64,000 nucleotides of DNA, taken from Clostridiales bacterium. GTDB lineage: Bacteria; Bacillota; Clostridia; Oscillospirales; Acutalibacteraceae. The first letter of the stretch is position 1; each line of letters starts with the position of its first letter. Shown here in pieces: positions 43,632-50,957 of this stretch. The position numbers were made by a program, and so were the translations under genes. Under the pieces are notes generated by a model that worked only from the letters and a program-made list of their open reading frames with translations, was not told the DNA's origin and made no database searches. Location: assembly GCA_012840445.1 (NCBI GenBank), contig DULI01000012.1, positions 45,762 to 109,761 of the forward strand. Reading direction: 5' to 3'.

Positions 43632-44600
43632 TCAATCAATCAGTATTTCTATACCAACACCGTTAAGGTTTGCCGAAGTGAACTGAATGTTTTCGCCATT
43701 TCCAGTCGCAATTCCGCCAAGCGTAAGGGTTTCGCCAGGATTAATAACGCTGTTCCAGGAAAGGTTTTCGATTATGTAGTGGTTGGCACTAGGGTTATGT
43801 TCTTTAATATTTGCATGCCAGATGCTGTTAATTGTTTCGGAATAGTTGAAAGCTAATTCCCAGCCGTTAATCGGCTGATCGGATAAATTTGTGATGTTTA
43901 TGTCAAACTCATGATAATTGTCACAAATGACTGTCTGGGTTTCGGGGTCCCATACGCCATTAGATATCCAACTCTTGACAACCTTGTACGAGACTTCTAC
44001 GAAGGGTTGAGGCTGCGGTTCCCCAGGAACCTCCGGCTCGGTAGACGGCTCTTGTTCAAAAGGCACCTGAGACGCGACTGCCGAGACATTAATTGAAGTT
44101 CCAAAATTGTGACCCGCATAATTAATGTCAACATCTTTGTTACTGGGCCAATAAATCTCCACGGTGTAATAATGGCTTTGACCAACTGTGCTAAGCGGGA
44201 AAAAATTATATATATTTAGGCTTCCGGTTCCTTCAATAATCCCAATTACATGCTGATTCTCATCTTTTATGGTGATTTCCAGCGGGTCTATAGGGTTTTT
44301 GCCGGGTGTTGCGGCAGCATTAATTGTAATTTTGTAGTACATATCGGTTTCGGTTACGAACTGCTCGTTAAAGTTCTTAACCCCAAACTGCCATTCAACC
44401 AAATCGGTAGGCGCAATTTTCAAATCCTGGGTGAAATTATCTGAACCTGTCTCCAGAAAAATAAATTCTTTTGCAATAACGCTACCAGCAGCTAAATTGT
44501 CTAGTGTGATCGTGTAGTTTGCCAGAGTTCCAGCAAAGATAGAGCCGGTGATTAATAGAATTAAAAATGAAATAATTATTAACTTTTTAATCTTAATCAC
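43632..44600 (-). CDS. TasA-like matrix protein with CBM2-like C-terminal domain
   Basis: About 322 residues. Residues 1-185 mirror the second TasA-like protein (FAGTLANYTITLDNLAAGSV, LVEWQFGVKNFNEQFVTET, NYAGHNFGTSINVSA). A Pro/Glu linker leads to a domain at about 205-322 with the CBM2 pattern: FDINITNLSDQPINGWELAF, NSIWHAN, NLSWNSVINPGETLTLGG. CBM2 modules bind cellulose or chitin. Start choice is open: GTG 44600 sits too close to AAGG, while an ATT at 44591, aligned with the sibling's ATG, has ideal spacing from AAGGTGG. It is the first gene behind the c-di-GMP riboswitch. Confidence 0.78.
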   Translation of the reverse strand: MIKIKKLIIISFLILLITGSIFAGTLANYTITLDNLAAGSVIAKEFIFLETGSDNFTQDLKIAPTDLVEWQFGVKNFNEQFVTETDMYYKITINAAATPGKNPIDPLEITIKDENQHVIGIIEGTGSLNIYNFFPLSTVGQSHYYTVEIYWPSNKDVDINYAGHNFGTSINVSAVASQVPFEQEPSTEPEVPGEPQPQPFVEVSYKVVKSWISNGVWDPETQTVICDNYHEFDINITNLSDQPINGWELAFNYSETINSIWHANIKEHNPSANHYIIENLSWNSVINPGETLTLGGIATGNGENIQFTSANLNGVGIEILID

Positions 44601-44610
44601 CACCTTAATA

Positions 44611-44645
44611 AAAAAAGCTGCCAAGTGCATTAAACACTGGCAGCT
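44611..44645 (-). terminator. riboswitch expression-platform terminator
   Basis: Minus-strand AGCTGCCAGTG/CACTTGGCAGCT hairpin (44645-44616) followed by TTTTTTATTA, directly between aptamer and ribosome site. Its left arm overlaps the aptamer's 3' strand, the usual switching design. Confidence 0.85.
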
Positions 44646-44730
44646 GGCTGTCGTATTCCACACGGAATGTAGACCCTTTAGCTTTGCGTCACATACTTTC
44701 GTATGCTTTGCCCTTTTCAGTTTTAAGCTT
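44640..44730 (-). ncRNA. cyclic di-GMP-I (GEMM) riboswitch
   Basis: Minus-strand order matches the c-di-GMP-I aptamer: AAAAGGGCAAAGC, a stem GCATAC closed by a GAAA tetraloop, the hallmark TGACGCAAAGCTAAAGGGTC, a second hairpin (ACATTCC/GGAATA), and CGACAGCCAGCTGCC. The GAAA loop and the AAAGCTAA segment would form the tetraloop-receptor contact. It senses the biofilm messenger c-di-GMP; the downstream terminator shares bases with its 3' strand. Whether ligand turns the operon on or off cannot be settled by eye. Confidence 0.9.
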
Positions 44731-44736
44731 ATTTCG

Positions 44737-44765
44737 ATTATACTTTTCAAGAGGTCAAAAGTCAA
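44737..44765 (-). promoter_or_regulatory. promoter of riboswitch-controlled matrix operon
   Basis: Minus-strand TTGACT (44765-44760), 17-nt spacer, TATAAT (44742-44737): close to consensus. Transcription should begin just before the aptamer. Confidence 0.85.
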
Positions 44766-44993
44766 CAGAGAATTAATAAGAATATCTATTTTGCAGTTAA
44801 AAATTTACAGCAGAATTCTCTAAAATATTGTTTGTTTTGTACATACATTCGAGTTTTTCCAATGGAATTGACAAAATAAGCGGGATGACGGGAAGGTAAA
44901 TTATATTAAATCAGGCAATAAACTAAAAATAATGCCCCTTGGCAGTTAGCACCTGTTGCTTTTTAGCATAATGTACTGACAGGAGGTGTTATA

Positions 44994-45650
44994 TTGTATC
45001 AACCTATTAATTTTATCCCCGTGTATCCTGGACAGCACACGCTGCCGCCCCTTCCGTATCCATATAATGCCTTGGAGCCTGTGATAGACCGGGAATCCTT
45101 AAAAATTCATCATGATATTTTGCACAAAAATTATGTTGACAATCTTAACAAGGCCGAGTTGGCATTGGCTTCATCAAGAGAAACCGGAAATTTTGAGTTT
45201 ATAAACTACTGGGAGAACCAGCTGGCTTACAATGGTTCAGGACATATTCTTCACAGTATATATTGGACTATAATGGCGCCAAGAGGCCGGGGCGGACAGC
45301 CAAGGGAAAACACATTAAGAATGATAAATTGGTATTTTGGCGATTTTAATAATTTTGAAAATCAGTTTAAAAACGCGGCCAAAAAGGTAGAAGCCTCAGG
45401 CTGGGCAATACTTATCTATCATCCGGCATTTAACCATCTGGAAATTCTGCAGTGCGAAAAACATCAGAATCTTACCCAATGGGGATGCATCCCGATACTG
45501 GTCTGCGATGTTTGGGAACATGCGTACTATTTGGATTACCAAAACGACCGGTCGAGGTTTGTGGATTCTTGGTGGGAGCTTATTAATTGGAATGAGGTTG
45601 AACGACGGCTTTACTTGGCTAGGCAGGGGAAATTGCCGCTTAGTATTTAA
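44994..45650 (+). CDS. superoxide dismutase, Fe/Mn family
   Basis: 218 residues with the two-domain Fe/Mn SOD plan: LPPLPYPYNALEPVID, then HHDILHKNYVDNLN (first His ligand), GSGHILHSIYW (second), and the C-terminal CDVWEHAYYLDYQNDR (Asp and His ligands). It removes superoxide during oxygen exposure. The start is a TTG at 44994 with a perfect AGGAGGTG 5-6 nt upstream. Spore-coat SODs of Bacillus share this kind of Pro-rich opening; no signal peptide is seen. Metal choice cannot be decided. Confidence 0.92.
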   Translation: MYQPINFIPVYPGQHTLPPLPYPYNALEPVIDRESLKIHHDILHKNYVDNLNKAELALASSRETGNFEFINYWENQLAYNGSGHILHSIYWTIMAPRGRGGQPRENTLRMINWYFGDFNNFENQFKNAAKKVEASGWAILIYHPAFNHLEILQCEKHQNLTQWGCIPILVCDVWEHAYYLDYQNDRSRFVDSWWELINWNEVERRLYLARQGKLPLSI

Positions 45651-45655
45651 AAAAT

Positions 45656-45691
45656 AATCGGTCAGGATTTGCCTGGCCGATTATCTTTTTT
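45656..45691 (+). terminator. intrinsic terminator after SOD
   Basis: AATCGGTCAGG/CCTGGCCGATT stem followed by ATCTTTTTT; it overlaps the 3' end of the convergent small gene. Confidence 0.8.
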
Positions 45692-45901
45692 GTCGATATC
45701 CTGAAGGCCGTTGTTGACTTCTTCGACCGGTTGCGGAATATCGTATATTTCCTTATATGACTCCACTTCGTATTCAGAAGTCGGAGGGGCATACATAAGA
45801 CCGGTGCAGTCGGTTGCGGATACCACTGACGTGTTTTCATATAGAATGTCGAGTATTTCGTCGCTTGTATAATCTTTACCTTTATGTCTGTTTTTGTTCA
45901 T
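45662..45901 (-). CDS. small hypothetical protein
   Basis: 79 residues, hydrophilic and acidic, with KDYTSDEILDILYENTSVVS near the start and TDCTGLMYAPP in the middle. No domain is recognised and there is no membrane segment. A GGAG ribosome site lies 9 nt before the ATG. Size and composition would suit a small spore or stress protein, but this is not shown. Confidence 0.5.
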   Translation of the reverse strand: MNKNRHKGKDYTSDEILDILYENTSVVSATDCTGLMYAPPTSEYEVESYKEIYDIPQPVEEVNNGLQDIDKKDNRPGKS

Positions 45902-46002
45902 GACAGCTACTCCTTATCCGAAGATCTATATTTATAATGTCCAAATATACTTAATAAAATTTATTTCCCAAAAAAACTTTTCTGATTTAAAGCAAAAAAG
46001 CT

Positions 46003-46030
46003 TGACTTTTTTTAAATAAACATATATTAT
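46003..46030 (+). promoter_or_regulatory. promoter of aroF-tyrA operon
   Basis: TTGACT (46003-46008) and TATTAT (46025-46030), spacer 16 nt, 37 nt before the leader peptide. Confidence 0.65.
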
Positions 46031-46066
46031 ATAGTAAAAATAAAGCAAAACATAAGGAGCACCGGC

Positions 46067-46168
46067 ATGGCAAACAAGGTTAACAACTGCAACGGTTATG
46101 TCGCCCGCAGCTTTTATTGGCTGTGGTATTTTTGCCATGCAATAATACATACTGTGGGTGCCCCATAA
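46067..46168 (+). CDS. aromatic amino acid attenuation leader peptide
   Basis: A 33-codon frame with AAGGAG 7 nt upstream. Codons 16-22 read Phe-Tyr-Trp-Leu-Trp-Tyr-Phe: six of seven are aromatic and all three aromatic amino acids occur twice in a symmetrical order. The stop codon lies 22 nt before the terminator hairpin. Such runs are the sensors of classical translation-coupled attenuation; ribosomes stall when the matching charged tRNAs are scarce. Location ahead of DAHP synthase, the shared first step, explains why all three residues are read. Confidence 0.85.
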   Translation: MANKVNNCNGYVARSFYWLWYFCHAIIHTVGAP

Positions 46169-46222
46169 TATTTTACCGTATCCAATATATGGAGCTCACA
46201 GTATTGTGGGCTCCATTTTTTA
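46149..46222 (+). promoter_or_regulatory. attenuator: antiterminator and terminator
   Basis: The terminator is GGAGCTCACA (46191-46200), loop GTAT, TGTGGGCTCC (46205-46214), then ATTTTTT. An upstream segment ATACTGTGGG (46149-46158) can pair with CTCACAGTAT (46195-46204), which removes the left arm of the terminator. A ribosome at the stop codon would cover 46149-46158 and allow termination; one stalled at codons 16-22 would leave it free. Confidence 0.85.
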
Positions 46223-46246
46223 TACCAAAAAAGGGAGGCACGATTT

Positions 46247-47260
46247 ATGATTATTGTATTGAAAAACAGTCAACAGGACAAAATTCAAAAACTTTGCGAT
46301 CTTATAAGCTCCAGATATAATGTGGATGTTCATATATCCTACGGTAAGTCCAAAACCATTTTAGGGTTAATAGGAGATACGTCTTCTGTCGATATCGAAA
46401 GCATACAGGCTCAGGATATAGTTGAAAGCGTCAAGAGGGTGCAGGAGCCTTATAAAAAGACAAACAGGAAATTCCATCCCGACGATACGGTAATAACGCT
46501 TGAAAACGGCTGCAAAATCGGCGGAGGGAATTTGACTGTAATGGCCGGGCCCTGTTCGGTCGAATCCCAGGAGCAGATAATTGAAATAGCCAAGTCTGTA
46601 AAAAAATCAGGTGCCAATATTTTGCGAGGTGGCGCTTTTAAACCCCGCACATCGCCTTATTCTTTCCAGGGCCTTGGTGAACAGGGGATACGCTACCTGA
46701 TTAACGCAAAGCGAGAGACAGGGATGCCAATTATAAGCGAAATCATGTCTTCGTCACAGCTCCCGTTATTCGAAGAGGTTGACATAATTCAGGTCGGTGC
46801 CCGAAATATGCAGAATTTTGAACTGTTAAAACTGCTGGGCAAAACCGACAAACCTATATTGTTAAAGCGGGGATTGGCAAATTCTATTGAAGAACTGTTG
46901 ATGAGCGCCGAATATATTATGGCCAATGGAAATGAGAAGGTTATTCTATGCGAACGGGGTATTAGAACCTTTGAAACCATGACCCGAAACACGCTGGATA
47001 TCTCGGCGGTTCCATTACTTAAGAAATTATCCCACCTGCCTGTTGTGGTAGACCCGTCTCACGCATCAGGAATAGCATGGCTTGTCGAGCCGCTGGCCAT
47101 GGCGGCAGTAGCGGCTGGTGCCGACGGATTGATAATAGAGGTTCATAACAATCCGGCTTTAGCAAAAAGCGACGGCGCCCAATCCATAACCCCGCAAATG
47201 TTTGATGGATTGACCGGCCGGCTGAAAAAGATAATACCTGCGTTGGATAAGGAGTTTTAA
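46247..47260 (+). CDS. aroF: 3-deoxy-7-phosphoheptulonate synthase (DAHP synthase, type I-beta)
   Basis: 337 residues catalysing phosphoenolpyruvate plus erythrose 4-phosphate to DAHP, the entry to the shikimate pathway. Residues 1-70 form the ferredoxin-like regulatory domain that mediates feedback inhibition in I-beta enzymes. The barrel has VMAGPCSVES near 97-106, RGGAFKPRTSPYSFQGLG near 126-143, LLKRGLAN near 204-211 and VVVDPSHASG near 265-274. GGGAGG precedes the ATG. Expression is under the leader-peptide attenuator. tyrA follows after 1 nt. Confidence 0.95.
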   Translation: MIIVLKNSQQDKIQKLCDLISSRYNVDVHISYGKSKTILGLIGDTSSVDIESIQAQDIVESVKRVQEPYKKTNRKFHPDDTVITLENGCKIGGGNLTVMAGPCSVESQEQIIEIAKSVKKSGANILRGGAFKPRTSPYSFQGLGEQGIRYLINAKRETGMPIISEIMSSSQLPLFEEVDIIQVGARNMQNFELLKLLGKTDKPILLKRGLANSIEELLMSAEYIMANGNEKVILCERGIRTFETMTRNTLDISAVPLLKKLSHLPVVVDPSHASGIAWLVEPLAMAAVAAGADGLIIEVHNNPALAKSDGAQSITPQMFDGLTGRLKKIIPALDKEF

Positions 47261-47261
47261 A

Positions 47262-48110
47262 ATGAAGGTCGAAAATATTGCAATTGTAGGGTTAGGACTA
47301 ATAGGAGGCTCAATAGCAAAGGCGCTGAAACAAAACACCGGTTACAATGTTTTGGGTTTGGATATTGATCCTTTGGTCTGTGACGATGCTAAGAAAGACG
47401 GTGCGGTAGATAGAATAATCAAACCTGAAAATCTGTCAGAGGCGGATCTGGTAGTATTATGCCTTGCGCCCGAAACTGCATATGTATTTTTAAAGGATTA
47501 CCTAAAATATATAAAAAAGTCGGCAATCCTTACCGACGTGTGCGGTGTAAAAAGATGGGTGGTCGAAAAATTCGGCAGCATGTGTCAAAACGGGCCGGTA
47601 TTTGTCGGCGGGCATCCGATGGCCGGCAAGGAAAAGGGCGGATATGCAAATTCTGACCCCTTGCTTTTTATAAACGCAAGCTATATAATAACTCCTGTGG
47701 AAAGCACACCAACATACGCTGTTGATGTCGTAAAAGAATTTGCCTTGAATATTGGCTGTAAAAAGGTTACTATTGCTACGCCTGACCATCATGACCGAAT
47801 GATTGCCTTTACCTCCCAGTTGCCGCATGTTTTGGCCGGCGCATATATTAAATCGCCGGTTAGCAGGCAACATGAGGGGTATTCGGCTGGCAGTTATTGT
47901 GATGTGTCAAGGGTGGCAGCACTGGATGAATATTTATGGAGTGATTTGCTGCTTAAAAACAGTGATTATTTATCCAAAGAGATTGACATATTAATTAACA
48001 ATCTTTCTAGTTACAGGGCCGCTATTTCAAGTGGTAATAGAGAAGAATTAATCTCAATTTTAAGAGAGGGGAGGGTATTAAAAGAGGAGGATAATAAGGA
48101 AAGTATTTAG
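47262..48110 (+). CDS. tyrA: prephenate dehydrogenase
   Basis: 282 residues. VGLGLIGGSIAKALKQ at 9-24 is the NAD-binding Rossmann loop, DVCGVKRWVVEKF near 92-104, and GGHPMAGKEKGGYANSD near 115-131 contains the catalytic His. It oxidatively decarboxylates prephenate to 4-hydroxyphenylpyruvate for tyrosine. There is no C-terminal ACT domain, so feedback control is probably on AroF. It is co-transcribed with aroF; an aminotransferase gene able to finish tyrosine synthesis is encoded at 54.1 kb. Confidence 0.93.
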   Translation: MKVENIAIVGLGLIGGSIAKALKQNTGYNVLGLDIDPLVCDDAKKDGAVDRIIKPENLSEADLVVLCLAPETAYVFLKDYLKYIKKSAILTDVCGVKRWVVEKFGSMCQNGPVFVGGHPMAGKEKGGYANSDPLLFINASYIITPVESTPTYAVDVVKEFALNIGCKKVTIATPDHHDRMIAFTSQLPHVLAGAYIKSPVSRQHEGYSAGSYCDVSRVAALDEYLWSDLLLKNSDYLSKEIDILINNLSSYRAAISSGNREELISILREGRVLKEEDNKESI

Positions 48111-48214
48111 GGACTACAGCTTGTACAAATTGACAAGTCCTGAAGCAGAATTTTGTGAAAAGATTAAAATTTAAACAATGTACACAAGAATCGCTTTTTT
48201 ATTTAAAAATTTTG

Positions 48215-48242
48215 TTGACTTTAAAACATATTGTGTTATAAT
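48215..48242 (+). promoter_or_regulatory. promoter of cohesin-domain gene
   Basis: TTGACT (48215-48220) and TATAAT (48237-48242), spacer 16 nt. Confidence 0.7.
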
Positions 48243-48301
48243 GTTAGCAGTATGTAGATATTCTACTATTTAAAACTCTATTAAAAAAGGGGAAATTGCA
48301 G

Positions 48302-49120
48302 ATGAAAAAAGTAGTAGCATTGTTTGTTGCTCTTTGCTTGGTGTTTGCTTTTGCTGCATTTCAAGCTACAGCAGCAGACGGCGCACAACTTCTTATGAGG
48401 GCTGACAAAACCACAATTAAAGCAGGTGATGTCGTAAAAATCACTTTCTCTGTCAAGGATTTGGCAAAGCTCACAGGAGTTGAGTCCAACTACAGGCTTG
48501 CCGGATTCCAGTTTGACATTAACTATGACCCAGACTTCTTCGAGCTTGCTTTAAGCGCTCCAAATCCTGTTACCGGTGAACGAAAAGCATTATATGAGCA
48601 TCATGTAGATGCACTTGATTACGGTACTAATTTTGGACCGCCCGAGATTAAAGAAATGGGTTCTTCCACTCCTTACATTCGTGTTATGACCGATGATGCT
48701 AATCTTGTCGGAATGATTGCGGACGGCGACCTCCTTTCAATCTTCCTCAAGGTTAAGGACGATGTAGAAGCGGGCGCAACAACATCCCTTAGCTTCAAAG
48801 AAATCGTTGATATTTGTGACTATCAGACAGTTAAGGTTACCAGCCAGTTCGCTACTGGATCTGAAATTGAATTTACTGTAGCTTCTGAGCCAACAAGCTC
48901 TGAGCCTCCAACAAGCTCTGAGGCTCCAACAAGCTCTGAGGCTCCAACAAGCTCTGAGGCTCCAACAAGCTCTGAACCGACCACAAGCACTCAGCCTCCG
49001 GCAACAAGCAGCAAAGAGCCTGTTAGCCCGCCCACTGGTGAGGGCAGCTTGATTGCTATCGGTGCTTTGATGGTAGCTGCTGCTGGCGCTGCATTTGTAA
49101 CAATGAAAAAATCCAAGTAA
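48302..49120 (+). CDS. cohesin-domain cell-surface protein
   Basis: 272 residues. A signal peptide (MKKVVALFVALCLVFAFAAF, cleavage after ATA) is followed by a cohesin-type beta-sandwich at about 30-190: MRADKTTIKAGDVVKITFSV, FQFDINYDPDFFEL, and DGDLLSIFLKVKDDV. Then comes a Ser/Thr/Pro/Glu linker with five near-exact PTSSEA repeats, a Pro-Pro-Thr-Gly-Glu-Gly motif, a membrane helix and a KKSK tail, which resembles a sorting signal. Cohesins bind dockerin modules of secreted enzymes, so this could hold glycosidases at the surface. No dockerin protein is visible in the window. Start ATG 48302 has AGGGG 8 nt upstream. Confidence 0.8.
   Translation: MKKVVALFVALCLVFAFAAFQATAADGAQLLMRADKTTIKAGDVVKITFSVKDLAKLTGVESNYRLAGFQFDINYDPDFFELALSAPNPVTGERKALYEHHVDALDYGTNFGPPEIKEMGSSTPYIRVMTDDANLVGMIADGDLLSIFLKVKDDVEAGATTSLSFKEIVDICDYQTVKVTSQFATGSEIEFTVASEPTSSEPPTSSEAPTSSEAPTSSEAPTSSEPTTSTQPPATSSKEPVSPPTGEGSLIAIGALMVAAAGAAFVTMKKSK
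48890..48979 (+). repeat. 18-bp tandem repeat, five copies
   Basis: Copies start at 48890, 48908, 48926, 48944 and 48962 (CCAACAAGCTCTGAGGCT and one- or few-base variants). They encode PTSSEA/P in the linker of the cohesin protein; copy number may vary between strains. Confidence 0.9.
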
Positions 49121-49138
49121 TAAGCAGATAGATTTATC

Positions 49139-49172
49139 ACGGCCCTGCTAAAATGCAGGGCCGTTAAATTTT
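49139..49172 (+). terminator. intrinsic terminator after cohesin gene
   Basis: ACGGCCCTGC, loop TAAAAT, GCAGGGCCGT, then TAAATTTT. Confidence 0.85.
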
Positions 49173-49323
49173 GCTTGGCATACATGCGTTTGCAGTATTA
49201 TTATTTCATCAGACAGCGTAAAATTTTTTTTGGGGGGAACAAAACCACGCTAAAGTAGACGTTGCCGATAGATGCATATAGGTTAGCGGTTCTGCGGCTG
49301 CAGTAAAAATTAAAAACAAGGTA

Positions 49324-49352
49324 TTGATTTTACGTAAAATATGTGATAAAAT
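49324..49352 (+). promoter_or_regulatory. tRNA-Gly promoter
   Basis: TTGATT (49324-49329), 17-nt spacer, TAAAAT (49347-49352), 13 nt before the tRNA. Confidence 0.65.
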
Positions 49353-49365
49353 ATTTTGCGCAAAG

Positions 49366-49441
49366 GCGGATTTAGCTCATCTGGTAGAGCGCCACCTTCC
49401 CAAGGTGGAAGTAGCGAGTTCGAGTCTCGTAATCCGCTCCA
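49366..49441 (+). tRNA. tRNA-Gly (anticodon CCC)
   Basis: 76 nt cloverleaf: acceptor GCGGATT/AATCCGC, anticodon stem CACCT/AGGTG with loop TTCCCAA giving CCC, T-loop AGTTCGAGTCT, encoded CCA. Confidence 0.95.
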
Positions 49442-49446
49442 TAAAC

Positions 49447-49490
49447 AATAATAAAGCGAGGCTTAAGCCTCGCTTTATTATTTTATTTTT
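49447..49490. terminator. bidirectional terminator between tRNA-Gly and GH4 gene
   Basis: AATAAAGCGAGGCTT and its complement form an uninterrupted stem with T-rich flank on the plus strand; also suited to the convergent gene. Confidence 0.8.
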
Positions 49491-49501
49491 TTGCGTATTC
49501 T

Positions 49502-50818
49502 TTATTTGTATTCCGGCAAAAAGTCTTTATGTGCTTCAAACAAATCGTCACACATTGCAACAATATCATCAGGGGATAATTCGGCAGCGGTATGCGGGTC
49601 GAACATTGCAGCCATATAAACAAATTCTTTCTGCTTGGTTCTTGCCGCTTCCTGAGTCAATAACTGTACGTTAATATTTGTTCTATTGAGTGCTGCGCAT
49701 TGTTCGGGTAAATCGCCGACAAAGCAGGGATGAATTCCGCTTCTGTCAACAAGGCATGGCACCTCAACACAAGCGTTTGATGGCAGGTTTGTTATAAGAC
49801 CTGTGTTGAGCACATTGCCGTGTACCCTGAAATATGAATCGGTTTCAATGGCTTTGATTATATTTGCTGCAAATTCGTTTGTTTTGTGGTGTGTTAAGTT
49901 GTGATTGTTAACCAACTCTTCGCGCATTTTTTCCCAGTTGTTAATCTGGTTTACACATCTTCTCGGATATTCGTCTAGTGGTATGTTGTATTTGTCAATC
50001 AGTTCCGGATATTTTGATTTAATATACCAGGGAGTGTATTCCGCGTTATGTTCGGAAGATTCGGTAACATAATATCCAAGCCTGTGCATTATGTCGTGTC
50101 GGACAAGGTCGTGCCTGAAATCTGCGCCTTCAGGTGGGTTTTTGGACCTTCGCTTGATTTCGGGATACAGGTCGTTTCCGTCTTTGTCGGTAATCTTCAG
50201 CAGCCAGGCCTGATGGTTAATTCCTGCGATTTCCCAGATGCAGTTGTTCACATATTCATCCATTTTAAGCTGCCTTAAAAGATGATTAGCGCAGCCCTGC
50301 ACACTGTGGCACAGTCCTATGGTTTTAATATTGGTAAACCTTTGCAAATAGCCGGAAAGTATCGCCATAGGATTGGTGTAATTGATGAACAATGCGTCGG
50401 GGCATAATTCGGCAATGTCTTCTGCGATAGACTCGAGAACCGGAATGGTGCGTAATGCCCTGAAAATTCCGCCGATACCAAGTGTGTCTCCTATAGTTTG
50501 TCGGAGTCCGTATTTCTTTGGAATTTCAAAATCGATTACGGTTGAAGGCTTGTATCCTCCGACCTGTATGGCGTTAATTACATAATTGGCGCCATCAAGT
50601 GCTTCCCTTCGGGACAAGGTGGAGGTAATCTTTATGATTTTGCCATTAAGGTTTTTATTTAGGTTCTGCAACATACGGTGTGAGTCTTCAAGCCTTACCG
50701 GGTCGATGTCGTGTAGCGCGACTTCAAACTCTCCGAGCTCGGGTGTCAATATGCAGTCACCTAACAAGCTTTTGGCAAAAACGGTGCTTCCGGCGCCAAT
50801 AAATGCGATTTTAAACAT
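49502..50818 (-). CDS. GH4 family alpha-galactosidase/glucosidase
   Basis: 438 residues. FIGAGSTVFAKSLLGDCIL near 6-24 is the NAD-binding loop of family 4, FINYTNPMAIL near 144-154 and GLCHSVQGCANHLL near 168-181 carry the Mn-binding Cys-His, and EIAGINHQAWLLKI follows. GH4 enzymes use a redox-elimination mechanism with NAD and Mn2+. The INHQAW text and length resemble MelA-type alpha-galactosidases. No signal peptide, so it acts on imported sugars. ATG 50818 has AAGGGG 7 nt upstream. Confidence 0.88.
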   Translation of the reverse strand: MFKIAFIGAGSTVFAKSLLGDCILTPELGEFEVALHDIDPVRLEDSHRMLQNLNKNLNGKIIKITSTLSRREALDGANYVINAIQVGGYKPSTVIDFEIPKKYGLRQTIGDTLGIGGIFRALRTIPVLESIAEDIAELCPDALFINYTNPMAILSGYLQRFTNIKTIGLCHSVQGCANHLLRQLKMDEYVNNCIWEIAGINHQAWLLKITDKDGNDLYPEIKRRSKNPPEGADFRHDLVRHDIMHRLGYYVTESSEHNAEYTPWYIKSKYPELIDKYNIPLDEYPRRCVNQINNWEKMREELVNNHNLTHHKTNEFAANIIKAIETDSYFRVHGNVLNTGLITNLPSNACVEVPCLVDRSGIHPCFVGDLPEQCAALNRTNINVQLLTQEAARTKQKEFVYMAAMFDPHTAAELSPDDIVAMCDDLFEAHKDFLPEYK

Positions 50819-50925
50819 AAAAAAACCCCTTTTTACTTTTTGATTTTTGTATGGTAGCATAATTACTTTTATAAAGCAATAGTATTAAGGCATATTGAAT
50901 CATTTTATAAAATTCTTGCATTATT

Positions 50926-50953
50926 ATAAAAAAGCAGCTAAAAATAGCTGCTA
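50926..50953 (-). terminator. intrinsic terminator after UPF0210 gene
   Basis: Minus-strand AGCAGCTA, four-base loop, TAGCTGCT then TTTTTTAT. Confidence 0.8.
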
Positions 50954-50957
50954 CAAA

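Noticed and set aside
46030..46246. T-box leader upstream of aroF
   Set aside because: The leader is too short and lacks a T-box sequence; the aromatic leader peptide and competing hairpins explain it better.
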